Positions 1 through 12,900 of a DNA stretch of 64,000 nucleotides are shown here, piece after piece. The notes beneath the pieces are model-generated. The model saw only the letters and a list, made by a program, of their open reading frames with translations, did not search any database and had not been told where the DNA came from. Positions within the stretch are counted from its first letter, which is position 1. Each line of letters begins with the position of its first letter. Where the stretch lies: positions 1,488,001 through 1,552,000 of the forward strand of contig NC_007204.1 of NCBI RefSeq assembly GCF_000012305.1, in the 5' to 3' direction. Made by a program: the position numbers and the translations under genes. Source of the stretch: Psychrobacter arcticus 273-4. Its GTDB lineage: Bacteria; Pseudomonadota; Gammaproteobacteria; Pseudomonadales; Moraxellaceae.

Positions 1-17
1 CGTCTTTTCATAAAAAA

Positions 18-46
18 ACCCAACCACATTAAGGCAAGGTTGGGCA
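18..46 (-). terminator. Rho-independent terminator-like hairpin
   Basis: On the minus strand a GCCCAACC/GGTTGGG stem is followed by seven T residues. It lies about 370 bp beyond the mnmG stop, after a first terminator, so it may be a second terminator or belong to an unrecognised transcript. The surrounding 1-419 region holds no convincing gene. Confidence 0.55.
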
Positions 47-194
47 AGACGATGGTCATAGCAAAAATAATGGCATCAATCATAAATAGGCTCAATTCGG
101 TGACAAGCCCATCATAATATGGACAATAGCGTGGTAAATTAGTAAAAACGATGTAGGAAATAACAGATGTAGGTAATAACAATAGGGTTGATAA

Positions 195-234
195 TTCGTA
201 GAGCTGTATTTCGTAGAGCTGTATTTCGTAGAGC
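195..234. repeat. 15-bp tandem repeat, 2.7 copies
   Basis: The unit TTCGTAGAGCTGTAT occurs twice in full and once in part. It sits in the gene-free spacer downstream of mnmG. A short ORF over it reads a repetitive peptide (RRAVF units) and is considered an artefact of the repeat. Confidence 0.8.
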
Positions 235-305
235 CAGTATAAATAAAAAACAACAACCAAGACAAGCCAGTGTGCCACTTTCTTTTAACGACTATGATGT
301 TTTGG

Positions 306-341
306 CAAAAAAACCCATAATAATTTCTCATTATGGGTTGT
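306..341 (-). terminator. Terminator of mnmG
   Basis: On the minus strand an ACCCATAATGA/TTATTATGGGT-type stem is followed by a run of seven T. It lies about 80 bp after the mnmG stop codon and is the most likely end of the mnmG transcript. Confidence 0.75.
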
Positions 342-419
342 TTATACGTTTTAGGCTTGAATTTGATATTTTTTGATACGTTATTTTTTCATCTTACCTT
401 GTCGCTTTTATCTTTCACA

Positions 420-2318
420 CTATGACGCATTCAATGCTGCTTGTACTTTCTTCTGTTTCTTGACTGTCATTGCCAGTAGCTGGATAGCAGCCGGTGTGAC
501 ACCACTGATACGTCCAGCTTGTGCCAACGTTGACGGACGGACTTGCGCAAGTTTTTGAACAATCTCATTGGACAGCCCAGATACCACACTATAATCAAAA
601 TCCATTGGTAGCGCTGTATTCTCTAGACGCTTCATCTGATCGATATCTTCTTGCTGACGATCAATGTAGCCTGCGTATTTGACAGAGATTTCAATCTGTT
701 CACCCACTTGACTATCGACCTCTGAGCCTGTAATCGCTGCAATATCATTAAAATGTATTTGCGGACGTTTAAGCAAATCATAAGCCGTCGATTCTTTGGA
801 CAGTACCTCTCCTGTTTGCGCAGTGACTTGTGCACCTAACGCATTGATAGGCGTCGCCCAAATATCTTTGAGACGCGAAGTCTCGGAGGCAATGGCTTCC
901 ATTTTTTCTTCATACGCTTGCCAACGCACATCATCAACCAAGCCAAGCTTACGACCGGTTTCAGTCAAACGTTGGTCAGCATTGTCTTCACGCAAAAGCA
1001 AACGATACTCGGCGCGACTGGTAAACATGCGATAAGGTTCGGTCGTACCATGCGTAATCAAATCATCGACAAGCACACCAAGATAAGCTTCATCACGGCG
1101 CGGCGTCCAGACGTCAAACTCACTGTTTTCACAGGTAACCAGTGCCGCATTGGTGCCAGCCAGCAAACCTTGCACACCGGCTTCTTCATAACCGGTCGTA
1201 CCATTGATTTGTCCGGCAAAGTACAAGCGATCAATCGATTTGGTTTCAAGCGTTGGTTTTAGGTTTTGCGGATCAAAATAATCATATTCAATCGCATAGC
1301 CTGGACGGGTGATGTGTGCATTCTCAAGACCCTTCATACTATGGATAAACTCTAACTGCACATCAAACGGCAAGCTGGTTGAAATACCATTCGGATACAG
1401 CTCATGGGTGGTCAAGCCTTCTGGCTCAATAAAGATCTGATGGCTGTCTTTATCGGCAAAGCGATGGATTTTGTCTTCAATAGATGGACAATAACGCGGA
1501 CCGACCCCTTCGATTTTGCCAGAGAACATCGGTGAGCGGTCTAAATTTTCACGAATAATGTCATGGGTGCGCGCATTGGTATGGGTGATGTAGCAATTCA
1601 CCTGCTCAGGATGCATGGACACATCGCCCATATAACTCATGACCGGTAGCGGAGTATCACCCGGCTGTACCGCCATCACACTAAAATCAACACTACGCGC
1701 ATCAATACGCGCGGGCGTACCTGTCTTTAGACGACCAACAGGTAGTTTTAGCTCACGTAAACGATCAGCAAGCTTAATAGAAGGCTGATCGCCTGCGCGA
1801 CCGCCTTTTGAGCTCTCAAGACCAATATGAATAACCCCGCCTAAAAAGGTACCTGAGGTTAATACTACCGTTTGCGTATTAAAAATAATACCAGTAGCAG
1901 TCACAACCGCCGTCGCACGACCGTTTTCAACTAGAATGTCATCGGCTGCTTGTTGGAAGATATCAAGGTTCGGCTGATTCTCTAACGTATGACGAATAGC
2001 GGCTTTATAAAGAATGCGATCTGCTTGCGCACGCGTGGCTCGAACCGCAGCGCCTTTACGGCTGTTAAGTACTCGAAACTGAATACCTGATTTGTCCGTC
2101 GCCAATGCCATCGCGCCGCCTAGCGCATCGATTTCGCGCACCAGATGTGATTTACCAATGCCACCAATCGCCGGGTTACAGCTCATCTGCCCCAGCGTTT
2201 CAATATTATGCGTCAACAGTAAGGTTTGCGCGCCCATACGTGCGGCCGCCAAAGCAGCTTCTGTGCCAGCATGGCCGCCACCGATCACTACCACGTCGTA
2301 ATTTTTTGGGTATTGCAT
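420..2318 (-). CDS. mnmG: tRNA uridine-5-carboxymethylaminomethyl modification enzyme MnmG (GidA)
   Basis: MnmG works with MnmE to install the (carboxymethyl)aminomethyl group at C5 of wobble uridine-34 of certain tRNAs, using FAD, NADH and methylene-THF; it is cytosolic. The N-terminus carries the FAD-binding dinucleotide motif [13 protein letters not shown], followed by the family segments [13 protein letters not shown] and GTFLGG and the C-terminal GYIDRQ region. The reading frame extends to 2342, but the ATG at 2318 ([11 protein letters not shown]) is preferred because it puts the FAD motif at the usual distance and gives about 632 residues, close to the family length (about 629). It is transcribed alone with a terminator downstream; mnmE is not in the window. 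Confidence 0.97.
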   Translation of the reverse strand: MQYPKNYDVVVIGGGHAGTEAALAAARMGAQTLLLTHNIETLGQMSCNPAIGGIGKSHLVREIDALGGAMALATDKSGIQFRVLNSRKGAAVRATRAQADRILYKAAIRHTLENQPNLDIFQQAADDILVENGRATAVVTATGIIFNTQTVVLTSGTFLGGVIHIGLESSKGGRAGDQPSIKLADRLRELKLPVGRLKTGTPARIDARSVDFSVMAVQPGDTPLPVMSYMGDVSMHPEQVNCYITHTNARTHDIIRENLDRSPMFSGKIEGVGPRYCPSIEDKIHRFADKDSHQIFIEPEGLTTHELYPNGISTSLPFDVQLEFIHSMKGLENAHITRPGYAIEYDYFDPQNLKPTLETKSIDRLYFAGQINGTTGYEEAGVQGLLAGTNAALVTCENSEFDVWTPRRDEAYLGVLVDDLITHGTTEPYRMFTSRAEYRLLLREDNADQRLTETGRKLGLVDDVRWQAYEEKMEAIASETSRLKDIWATPINALGAQVTAQTGEVLSKESTAYDLLKRPQIHFNDIAAITGSEVDSQVGEQIEISVKYAGYIDRQQEDIDQMKRLENTALPMDFDYSVVSGLSNEIVQKLAQVRPSTLAQAGRISGVTPAAIQLLAMTVKKQKKVQAALNAS

Positions 2319-2581
2319 GTAATGCCTCACTTGACTGATCACGCTATGCTTAGCGACAGGCTATTATTCAATAACATGAACTGGGTAGATAAGTGTCAGT
2401 CGAATTTAAAAAAGAGATAGCGACTAGAATAGAGCGCGCGCCGCTATTAGCTGAACAGATAACCATTAATTATAACAATTTTTTGTCATTTAAAAAACGT
2501 TATACAAAAAAACTATTGAGATTAATGATTAAGAAGTTTTGATTAACGTTGATAGCATTTGCCGATGATTATTCCCAACGT

Positions 2582-3112
2582 TTATTTGTTAGGGCTTAGC
2601 GGCACAATACGATCCGCCTGCCCACTCGCTAGCATATGTTGGCTGCCATAGCCTTCTGGATTAATCTGTAAGTAGGCATTCATCTGCCCGATCGCATCGC
2701 CATCATCGCTCGCCAATATATATGCTTTAATCGTCTCAACGGGCGGCAAGGGTAAGTTTTTTAGCAATGCCAAACGCTGAGCATTATCGCCTTTATTGAC
2801 GACCAGCTCAATAAGCTGACGCGCATCGATAGGTAAGTCTGGTGTATTTTGAGCCAATAACGCCAGATGATAAGCACCGGCAGCATCTTGATCAGCGACA
2901 ATACGCTGCTCAATCGCCACATACGTCGCTTCAGTTGCGCCGCCCGCCACACTCAACTGATGAATACATTTCAGCGCTGAATAGGGCTCGCTGGCTGCAA
3001 TATCAATAATACGTAATGATTCACTTTTCAGATGCCCGCGACGTTTTTCAATGGCTGCCTGCTCAGCTTCTTGTATTTGAGTGGCTTGGCTGTTTTTTAA
3101 TTCATTAGTCAT
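2582..3112 (-). CDS. Hypothetical protein, 176 aa
   Basis: I do not recognise a named family. The protein has no signal peptide or membrane segment. Its N-terminal 30 residues are rich in Gln, Glu, Lys and Ala, and the rest looks alpha-helical with Leu/Ala-rich stretches (for example LALLKNLPLPPVETIKAYIL), reminiscent of a helical-repeat or scaffold protein. Composition and codon use resemble the neighbours and an SD-like GAGAG precedes the ATG, so it is very probably real. It lies between mnmG and grxD on the same strand but with spacers over 200 bp, so it is probably monocistronic. The function is unknown; a lineage-restricted Moraxellaceae protein is plausible. Confidence 0.8.
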   Translation of the reverse strand: MTNELKNSQATQIQEAEQAAIEKRRGHLKSESLRIIDIAASEPYSALKCIHQLSVAGGATEATYVAIEQRIVADQDAAGAYHLALLAQNTPDLPIDARQLIELVVNKGDNAQRLALLKNLPLPPVETIKAYILASDDGDAIGQMNAYLQINPEGYGSQHMLASGQADRIVPLSPNK

Positions 3113-3222
3113 AGAACTCTCTTATTATTGATTTAGCGTATTTGGCTGTGATATTAAGGCTTATATGGGGATAAAACCGACAAAAACAATCAAGCTTACG
3201 AGCAATAAACATTGAATAATAA

Positions 3223-3258
3223 AAATCCGAGCAACCTTTAATAAGGCGACTCGGATTT
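3223..3258 (-). terminator. Terminator of grxD
   Basis: A perfect 9-bp stem (AAATCCGAG/CTCGGATTT) is followed on the minus strand by TTTTATTATT. It lies about 90 bp after the grxD stop. Confidence 0.75.
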
Positions 3259-3350
3259 GGGTACTTAGACTCGAACGTCACTTATATATCAACATTTTAA
3301 TGCCACTCAGATATTCAAACATCAAACATCGATATAAAGTGCAGTCGATA

Positions 3351-3701
3351 TTAAGCAGCTGGACTGTTTGCTTCAACCAAAGGCTTAAGCTCGCCTGATT
3401 GATACATTTGTAAAATAATATCAGAACCACCCATCAACTCGCCATCAATCCACAGCTGTGGAAAGGTTGGCCAATTGGCAATTTGTGGTAACGTTGCACG
3501 AATTTCTGGATTTTCTAAGATATTTACAAAGGCAAATGGGCGACCAATTTGCGTCAATACTTCAATCGCTTTAGCAGAAAAACCACACTGTGGGAACTGC
3601 GGTGAGCCTTTCATATACAGAATAACTTTGTTGTCTTTGATTTGGTTACGAATCAGTTGTTCAATATCGTTGGCAGCAGTATTTGGGGTTTGCTCACTCA
3701 T
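3351..3701 (-). CDS. grxD: Monothiol glutaredoxin (Grx4 family)
   Basis: This is a cytosolic monothiol glutaredoxin of the type that binds a glutathione-ligated [2Fe-2S] cluster and takes part in iron-sulfur cluster trafficking. The diagnostic CGFS active site (QFPQCGFSAKAIEVL) is present, with upstream KGSP and downstream NWPTFPQLW and GGSD glutathione-binding motifs. At 116 residues the length matches the family (about 105-115), with a short polar N-terminal extension. The ATG has an SD-like AGGAG just upstream. It has its own terminator and no evident operon partner. Confidence 0.96.
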   Translation of the reverse strand: MSEQTPNTAANDIEQLIRNQIKDNKVILYMKGSPQFPQCGFSAKAIEVLTQIGRPFAFVNILENPEIRATLPQIANWPTFPQLWIDGELMGGSDIILQMYQSGELKPLVEANSPAA

Positions 3702-3850
3702 AAAAACTCCTATTAATTAAAACTATTTATAAAAAAGACAGGTAACATTAAATTTGTCATATGGCTGCTTCATGGGGCAATCATTGCCATATTACAAGCA
3801 CTCTTAATAGCTGTCAGTAGTCATTAGATGCAATGATATGCTATTGAGAA

Positions 3851-4351
3851 TTAAACGCCTGACGTATTCGGCACCAATAATACCACGGCATTGGCCATAA
3901 TGCCCTCTTGCCGACCGGTAAAGCCCAATTTTTCAGTGGTGGTTGCCTTAACACTGATATTACTCACATCGGTCTGCAAATCACTAGCGATATTAGCGCG
4001 CATGGCTAAATTATGTACTGCGAGTTTTGGACGTTCACACATTACGGTAATATCAGCATTACCCAACATATAACCTGCGGCCAAAACTTTGCCATACACA
4101 TAACGAAGCAGTACGCGTGAATCTAAACCAGCATTTGCCGCATCGGTATCTGGAAAGTGTTGCCCGATATCGCCGAGTGCCAATGCGCCAAGCAAAGCGT
4201 CAGCAAGTGCATGCAACACCACATCACCATCAGAGTGCGCAAGTAAGCTGTGCGTATGCTCAATAGGCACACCCGCCAGCACCACATATTGCTGCTGCTG
4301 ACCATTATTATGAAAAGCATGAACATCAATGCCTTGACCAATTTTTATCAT
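3851..4351 (-). CDS. ispF: 2-C-methyl-D-erythritol 2,4-cyclodiphosphate synthase
   Basis: IspF catalyses the fifth step of the MEP isoprenoid pathway, cyclising CDP-ME 2-phosphate to MEcPP with release of CMP. The metal-binding GIDVHAF motif is at the N-terminus, followed by [19 protein letters not shown] and the [11 protein letters not shown] segment; the C-terminal [10 protein letters not shown] motif is also present. The frame has two in-frame ATGs; the one at 4351 is preferred because the GGA Shine-Dalgarno core is then about 8 nt away, whereas it would be only 2 nt from the ATG at 4357. ispD, the usual partner, is not adjacent. About 166 residues, a normal length. Confidence 0.96.
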   Translation of the reverse strand: MIKIGQGIDVHAFHNNGQQQQYVVLAGVPIEHTHSLLAHSDGDVVLHALADALLGALALGDIGQHFPDTDAANAGLDSRVLLRYVYGKVLAAGYMLGNADITVMCERPKLAVHNLAMRANIASDLQTDVSNISVKATTTEKLGFTGRQEGIMANAVVLLVPNTSGV

Positions 4352-4465
4352 TATCATTCCAAGTAAATTAATGGTGATTAGAATAATTGAAAACCATTAT
4401 CTAAATTTTTAAAGCGGTTTTATAGCCAGTAAGATGCCATAGCTCGCCACCAGTTTCAATTAACT

Positions 4466-4473
4466 GGTATAAT
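4466..4473 (+). promoter_or_regulatory. Candidate extended -10 promoter for mnmA
   Basis: TGGTATAAT contains a perfect TATAAT (4468-4473) preceded by an extended -10 TG. No good -35 box is visible at the expected spacing. It lies about 140 bp before the preferred mnmA start. Sequence-only assignment. Confidence 0.4.
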
Positions 4474-4601
4474 ATGACGCTTATTTTATCATAATACCCA
4501 ATCCAAAAGACAAACCGGCACTGTAAACTTGCTCAGCTTACTATTGTAGCTATTGCATTCATCTTCAGTGCCATTATAAATCTTGGACAAAGTATAAATA
4601 G

Positions 4602-5840
<1,239 letters not shown>

Positions 5841-5915
5841 AGCTATTTTTCTGTAAAAATTAAACATTGTATTATTTGTTAGTTTGTAGTCATTTTTAAT
5901 TTCTAACCCTTCTGA

Positions 5916-5945
5916 TCACTACTTGTCACTACTTATCACTACTTA
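5916..5945. repeat. 10-bp tandem repeat upstream of purB, 3 copies
   Basis: The unit TCACTACTTR occurs three times in a row and ends about 10 bp before the purB ATG, immediately before its Shine-Dalgarno sequence. Copy-number change would alter the leader length of purB. Confidence 0.85.
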
Positions 5946-5946
5946 A

Positions 5947-7347
<1,401 letters not shown>

Positions 7348-7380
7348 CTGGCAGCCAGCTCATATCTATAAAGTGCAAAA

Positions 7381-7410
7381 AAGGTATAAATGAAGAATCA
7401 TTTATACCTT
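7381..7410 (+). terminator. Perfect 13-bp hairpin after purB
   Basis: A 13-bp perfect stem (AAGGTATAAATGA/TCATTTATACCTT) with a 4-nt loop lies about 33 bp after the purB stop. It has no long T-tract of its own and sits directly before a second hairpin that does. It probably acts as a 3'-end stabiliser or as part of a tandem terminator. Confidence 0.5.
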
Positions 7411-7415
7411 GATAA

Positions 7416-7450
7416 AAACCTTACTCTAATTTGGGTAAGGTTTATTTTTT
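7416..7450 (+). terminator. Bidirectional terminator between purB and the small lipoprotein gene
   Basis: The stem AAACCTTAC/GTAAGGTTT is followed by ATTTTTT on the plus strand and by TTTTATC on the minus strand, so it can end both the purB transcript and the convergent lipoprotein gene. It overlaps the stop codon of the latter (7442-7444). Confidence 0.75.
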
Positions 7451-7633
7451 ACTGTTTTGATCTTCATCATTACTGTCGCCCGGTATGATGGCTTTACCCA
7501 CAGCGACCGTACCTTTGACCAGGCCTTTAGTAGTTTTATAAGCGATTTTTGCAGGTACAGTAACGAGCTTGTACACACAAGCTTGTAATAAAAACACGCT
7601 GGCGATAATGACGATAAAATGCAGTTTTTTCAT
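7442..7633 (-). CDS. Small lipoprotein (NF038104-like)
   Basis: This is a 63-residue predicted lipoprotein. It starts MKKLHF, has a hydrophobic stretch and a lipobox LLQAC with the lipidated Cys about 20 residues in, then a conserved-looking block (VTVPAKIAYKTTKGLVKGTV) and an acidic, Asn/Lys-rich tail. The block is what I remember of a small gammaproteobacterial lipoprotein family (NF038104); this recall is not verified. The residue after the lipidated Cys is Val, so the +2 Asp retention signal is absent and outer-membrane sorting is expected. The frame is open to 7651, but the ATG at 7633 gives a normal signal peptide. Function unknown. Confidence 0.75.
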   Translation of the reverse strand: MKKLHFIVIIASVFLLQACVYKLVTVPAKIAYKTTKGLVKGTVAVGKAIIPGDSNDEDQNSKK

Positions 7634-7742
7634 AAATATCCTAAGAATCATTAGAGGCGCTGATAACAGTCATCAGACAGGCAATAATCATAAACCAATA
7701 AACCCCGCCTATAAAGCTATCCTTGCTATTAATCTTATACCC

Positions 7743-7766
7743 ATTTAACCATTTAACCATTTAACC
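7743..7766. repeat. 8-bp tandem repeat upstream of roxA, 3 copies
   Basis: The unit ATTTAACC occurs three times and ends about 14 bp before the roxA ATG. It resembles the arrangement upstream of purB: a short tandem repeat immediately before the start codon. Confidence 0.8.
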
Positions 7767-7780
7767 ATTCGGATTTATCC

Positions 7781-8953
7781 ATGACTTCTATACCGCTTTG
7801 TTTACCAGCTTCCATCACACCTGAACAATTTTTAAATGATTATTGGCAAAAAAAACCGCTACTGATTAAGCAAGGTTTACCACAATTAATTGGCATGTTT
7901 GAGCCAGAAGATATGCTTGGTCTAGCCATAGAAGAAGATGCCACAGCGCGCCTGCTGACCCAAGCTGCCAGCAAGCAAGAGGGTCAAGCGCAATGGCACC
8001 TTAAAAAAAGCCCGCTAACTGAAGTGGATTTTGATAACTTGCCTGAGCAATGGTCGGTATTGGTGCAGAATCTTGAACAATGGTCGCCGGAACTTGGCGC
8101 GTTATGGCAGGCGCTTGATTTTATCCCGCAGTGGCAGCGCGATGATATTATGGTCTCTTATGCACCAAAAGGCGGCTCGGTTGGCAAGCATTATGATGAT
8201 TATGATGTATTTTTAGCGCAAGGTTATGGCTCTAGACGTTGGCAGTTGGGTAAGTTCTGTGATGAACAAACAGCGTTTGTCGCCGATGAGCCGATACGAC
8301 TATTTGATGATATGGGTGAGATTATCTTTGATGAGATACTAGAAGCCGGTGATGTGCTGTATGTACCACCAAAATTAGCGCATTTTGGCGTGGCACAAGA
8401 TGATTGCCTGACCTTCTCATTTGGCTGTCGTCGTCCAAACTTGATGCAAATTATTGACAGCCTTGCCGATGTGGCAACCAATAACAGTGATTTATTTATA
8501 CCCATGTTATTGCCACAAGCCATGCAAGCATCAGGTGAGTTAAAGGCAGACAGTATCGAAGCGATCAAAAATCAATTGTTGCAAATGCTACAGTCTGAGC
8601 ACGGTGACGCGATTATTCGCCAAGCAGTGTCAGAGGTAGTCAGCAAGCGTCAATATGATGCACTCGTACCGGAAGAAATGCTCAATACTGATGAGATGAT
8701 ATCTGCATTGGCAAATGGCGCGACGCTACAAGCCGATTATAGCAATCGTTTGTTATATACCAAAACCTATAATAGCATTGTTGTATATGTTAATGGGCAG
8801 CGCTTAGACAATATTGATGAGACGGCAACCAAGCTATTGGTACGCTTAGCAGATGGCGCACAATTGACGCTTGATAATATGGAAGGGATTGATCCTGACG
8901 AGGTGATGGAATGGCTAGAAAATGGCTGGGTGTGGCTGAATTATCCTGAATAA
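7781..8953 (+). CDS. roxA: JmjC/cupin ribosomal oxygenase (50S L16 arginine 3-hydroxylase type)
   Basis: This is an Fe(II)/2-oxoglutarate-dependent oxygenase of the RoxA/YcfD family, which hydroxylates an arginine of ribosomal protein L16 in E. coli. The N-terminal segment FLNDYWQKKPLLIKQ is typical. The HxD iron motif lies in GKHYDDYDVFLAQ and the distal His in PPKLAHFGVA; a C-terminal winged-helix-like region follows. Length 390 versus 373 in E. coli. The position close after purB matches enterobacteria, where ycfD lies a few genes beyond purB; phoPQ, which separates them there, is absent. L16 as the substrate is inferred from the family. Confidence 0.93.
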   Translation: MTSIPLCLPASITPEQFLNDYWQKKPLLIKQGLPQLIGMFEPEDMLGLAIEEDATARLLTQAASKQEGQAQWHLKKSPLTEVDFDNLPEQWSVLVQNLEQWSPELGALWQALDFIPQWQRDDIMVSYAPKGGSVGKHYDDYDVFLAQGYGSRRWQLGKFCDEQTAFVADEPIRLFDDMGEIIFDEILEAGDVLYVPPKLAHFGVAQDDCLTFSFGCRRPNLMQIIDSLADVATNNSDLFIPMLLPQAMQASGELKADSIEAIKNQLLQMLQSEHGDAIIRQAVSEVVSKRQYDALVPEEMLNTDEMISALANGATLQADYSNRLLYTKTYNSIVVYVNGQRLDNIDETATKLLVRLADGAQLTLDNMEGIDPDEVMEWLENGWVWLNYPE

Positions 8954-9055
8954 CGTCATAGTTATTCATTAATCTATACAGCACATTGGCTATTAAGCAT
9001 CACCAGCGTCTATTTACTAAGACTTTAACCTCTTAATAAATAGGCGCTGACCTTT

Positions 9056-9088
9056 CTGAACCGCCCCGATATAGTCGGGGCGGTTCAG
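9056..9088. terminator. Very stable GC-rich hairpin after roxA
   Basis: A 14-bp perfect stem (CTGAACCGCCCCGA/TCGGGGCGGTTCAG) with loop TATAG lies about 100 bp after roxA and 135 bp after the convergent gene. A second imperfect hairpin precedes it (about 9004-9047, GCGTCTATTTA with TAAATAGGCGC). Neither has a U-tract, so the hairpin could be an RNA 3'-end stabiliser, a REP-like repeat or a factor-dependent end. Confidence 0.5.
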
Positions 9089-9224
9089 TTGCTGACTAAA
9101 CAGTTAACTTATACTATCACTATCTTTATTTAACTTACCACTCAAAAAATACATCATTTCAGTTGGACAGCTAAGAAACTTCATAATAAAAGTCATTTTA
9201 TAAGATTATTAGATGCAAAGCCTA

Positions 9225-9914
9225 CTATGTACCAAGCTCTAACAAGCTTGCATTTCCGCCAATTGCCGTCGTATTAATCGTTTTTACACGCTCAGTGACA
9301 AAGCGGTAGAGATAATCAGGCGTTAGCATCTCTGATAAGCCGTCCATATCGGTGACGCTAATAACTTGCGTCAACATACCATCGGTCTTGGCAAGCTCTT
9401 GACTGACCGCTTGCACCTCTTGTCGATTACCAGAGACAGCCACTTGCGCCAGGCGATCGATGTATAAAAGCGTGACCGTTTGCGAGTCATTGGCCACACT
9501 CAGCACATCATCACTGATGCCACTCTCATAGAGTATTTTTGCTGCTTCAATGCACATCTCATCTTGGCTTGGGCAATGCAATATCACCTCATTACCCGTT
9601 AATAATGCTGCTAGCAATTGCCCGAGCACTGCCATCGCGCGGGCAGATTCACCGCCGACAACCATGGTCTTACCGCGACCCGTCACGTACAAGTCATTCG
9701 ACTCGCCCGTCGCGCCAGTCATACGGTGCTCTTCATCCAGCATCGGTGCGGCGCTCAATAAATGGTTGAACAAACGCTTTGCCTTATTGGCATCACCGGT
9801 CAGCAACGCTAGTCTTGGTGCGGCTTCTTGCAGATAAGTGGCGCGATTCACTGCGCCGAGTAAACGCCAAGTTTCACAAACTTGGCCATGATTTTTTTTG
9901 AATTCAGTCGCCAT
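9225..9914 (-). CDS. PutA C-terminal domain encoded as a separate protein
   Basis: The 229-residue protein corresponds to the C-terminal ALDH-superfamily-like domain of long PutA proteins (type B/C), here as its own gene. Its last residues (VKTINTTAIGGNASLL) match the conserved C-terminal motif of long PutAs, which in structural work caps the aldehyde dehydrogenase active site. It starts 11 nt after the putA stop with its own AAGGAG 8 nt before the ATG, so translation is coupled to but independent of putA. No frame in the junction would fuse the two without removing the stop, and the upstream protein ends in a polar Asn/Thr-rich tail, so this looks like an established gene split. It is presumably needed to complete P5C dehydrogenase activity or substrate channelling in trans. 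Confidence 0.85.
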   Translation of the reverse strand: MATEFKKNHGQVCETWRLLGAVNRATYLQEAAPRLALLTGDANKAKRLFNHLLSAAPMLDEEHRMTGATGESNDLYVTGRGKTMVVGGESARAMAVLGQLLAALLTGNEVILHCPSQDEMCIEAAKILYESGISDDVLSVANDSQTVTLLYIDRLAQVAVSGNRQEVQAVSQELAKTDGMLTQVISVTDMDGLSEMLTPDYLYRFVTERVKTINTTAIGGNASLLELGT

Positions 9915-9925
9915 AGTGCTACTCC

Positions 9926-12900
9926 TTATGCGATTGTTGTTTGAGTAATGTTTTCAGTCGTATTGTTTTTAAGAGCTAACTGCTCAGTCGTTAATGTCAT
10001 TAAACGGGCGACATAGTGCGGACCACCTGCTTTAGGACCAGTGCCTGATAGACCGCAGCCGCCGAACGGCTGCACATTTACGACCGCACCGATTTGATTA
10101 CGGTTGATGTAAGTATTGCCGACAAACGCACGGCGCTCAATATGCTCCACCGTGTTTTCGATACGGCTATGGATGCCCAAGGTCAAGCCAAAACCTGTCG
10201 CATTAATCGCATCAATCAGCTTATTTAAATCACGTGCTTCATAACGCAGCACATGCAAAATAGGACCGAAATGCTCCCCACCGATCACGTCGATACTTTT
10301 TACTTCTATCGCCGTTGGCAATACAAACGTTGCTTGATCTTGACTGACCTCTGAGCTAGCACTCATCGGTGTCTGCGCCAAAATAGTGGCAGTTGGCTCA
10401 GCGCGCATACGCTCGATATGCGCTTCAAGTCCACGCTTGGCATCGATATCAATCACAGGACCCACATCTGTGGTCGCATATAGCGGATTGCCAACGATTA
10501 ATTCAGCCATATTGCCCTGTAGCAGCTCAATCACATCATCTGCCATCTCTTCTTGTACACACAATATACGGCATGCTGAACAGCGCTGACCTGCTGAGCC
10601 AAAGGCAGATAATACCGCATCTCTGACCACTTGCTCAGGCAATGCCGTTGAGTCCATAATCATAGCATTCTGTCCACCGGTCTCCGCGATAAAGACAGGC
10701 AGCTCACCGCTGACTTGGGCATGGGCGTTTAGGCTTTGGTTGATACGCTGAGCGGTTTGGGTCGAGCCTGTAAAGATAACACCAGCGATATTATCAGCTG
10801 CGGTCAATGCAGCACCAACATCGCCAGCACCAATCACGAGTTGCAACGCTGCTACTGGCACGCCGGCTTGATACATAAGCTGCGCGGCAAAATGTGCAAT
10901 CAGGCTGGTTTGCTCAGCAGGTTTTGCCACCACGGTATTACCTGCAGCCAGCGCAGCGACCACTTGACCGGTATAGATAGCCAATGGAAAGTTCCAAGGA
11001 CTGATACAAATAAAGGTGCCACGTGCTTTATAAACTTGACGCGACGGCTTGCCTGCCAAATCAATAAACTCATAAACCACATCATCTAGACGCTCTGCTT
11101 CATCAGCATAAAAACGGCAAAAATCAACCGCTTCTTTGATTTCATCAATGCTATCTTGTAAGGTTTTACCGGCTTCAACTTGGCATAATGCCATCAGCTC
11201 TGCATAGTTTTCTTCATACAAATCAGCCATTTTACGCAGTATCGCTGCACGCTTAGCAGCGGAAACAGCTTGCCACTCGCCTTGTCCAGCGACTGCCGCC
11301 GCAATTGCTTGCTGTGCGATAGTAGCGTTGGCATAAACGACTTCACCGACGATGACTTCATGGTTCCAAGGCGCACGTACTGCCTGACTATCAAGCTGAT
11401 GAATCTTGCCATCTGCATCATAGTCATTGATTGCTTTGCCATTAATGACAGAAGTCGCTGACCATGTTTTGTGTATATGCGTGTCGATAGCCGCTTTAAA
11501 CGGTATCCACTGCGACCCTATAAAGATATTGGGACCAAAGCTGGCACGGCGCGCGCCATAAATAGCTAATGGCAATGGAATATCTGGATTGTGTAGCGTA
11601 GCATTGGTTAATAGCTTGTCATATGGATGTACAGTTAGCTTGTCAATTGGATAAGACTTGTCTAATAACTGGTGCACAAACGAGCTATTGGCACCGTTTT
11701 CAAGCAGACGACGTACCAAATACGGTAGTAGATCTTTATGAGCGCCAACCGGTGCATAGATACGTACAGGGATTTGATAGGCTTGCAAAATATGATCATA
11801 AAGCGCATCTCCCATACCATGCAGACGCTGGAACTCAAAGTCTCTATGCGAGCTCATGGTCATGATTGAAGCAAGCGTATGCGCATTGTGAGTGGCAAAC
11901 TGTGGCCAAATCAGACCGCGCAAATGCTCTGACAACAAGAAACGCGCGCAGGCAAGATAAGCGGTATCCGTGCCTTCTTTACGCGTCCAGACCGCATAGC
12001 CTGATAGACCTTTTTGCTGAGCCAATTTAATTTCTGTGTCCCAATAGGCGCCTTTTACTAGACGTACAGGAATACGGTCGCCAACCTCAATTGCCAAGCG
12101 CGCCAGCCAAGCCAAAATAGCGATCGCGCGTTTAGAGTAACCTTGCACGACTAAGCCAAGACCATCCCAATCTGCTGTCAGATTATCACGGTACAAAGAC
12201 TCAAATAATTTTAGAGATATCTCAAGACGATCAGCTTCTTCGGCATCGATACTGATGTCGACATTGACCTCACGAGCGGCTTCAATCAATAGTAAGCAGC
12301 GTTGACGCAACAGTCCCATGACTTGTGCTTCTTGGGTTGCTTCATAACGCGAATGCAAGGCAGACAGCTTGATAGAGACTGACGGCTTCGGCATGCCCTC
12401 TTTAACTTTCACACTTGCCGTGGCTTTGATCGCGTGCAGATAATCGTTAAAGTATTTTTCAGCATCTTTATGGGTAATTGCCGCTTCACCCAGCATATCA
12501 AATGAGTAGGTATAGCCCTTATTGCGATATGGTTGGCTGTTTTTATTGGCGCCTTCGATGGTTTCGCCGAGTACAAACTGATGCCCCATGATACGCATGG
12601 CTTTTTGCATGGCACTTCGAATAACAGGCTCGCCCATCTTTTTGGTCATACGATCCAAAAAGCCAGATGCCGTGGTATCACTATCGATACTGACCACGCG
12701 ACCTGTCATCATCATGCCCCACGTTGAGGCATTGACCATAAAACCATTGTCATTTTTTAAATGTTTTTTCCAGTCAGCGACGCTCATCTTGTCATGAATC
12801 AGCGCATCAGCCGTATAATTGTCTGGCACACGAATCAAGGCTTCTGCCAAGCTCATGAGCAAAACACCTTCTTGGGTATCCAAGCTGTACTCAAGCAATA

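Noticed and set aside
92..376. Two overlapping ORFs on both strands near the left edge
   Set aside because: They run through the 15-bp tandem repeat and a terminator and show repetitive translated sequence.
9225..9925. Simple frameshift or nonsense mutation splitting putA
   Set aside because: The second gene has its own ATG with AAGGAG at good spacing and the first ends in a distinct polar tail, so an established split is likelier; comparison with relatives would decide.
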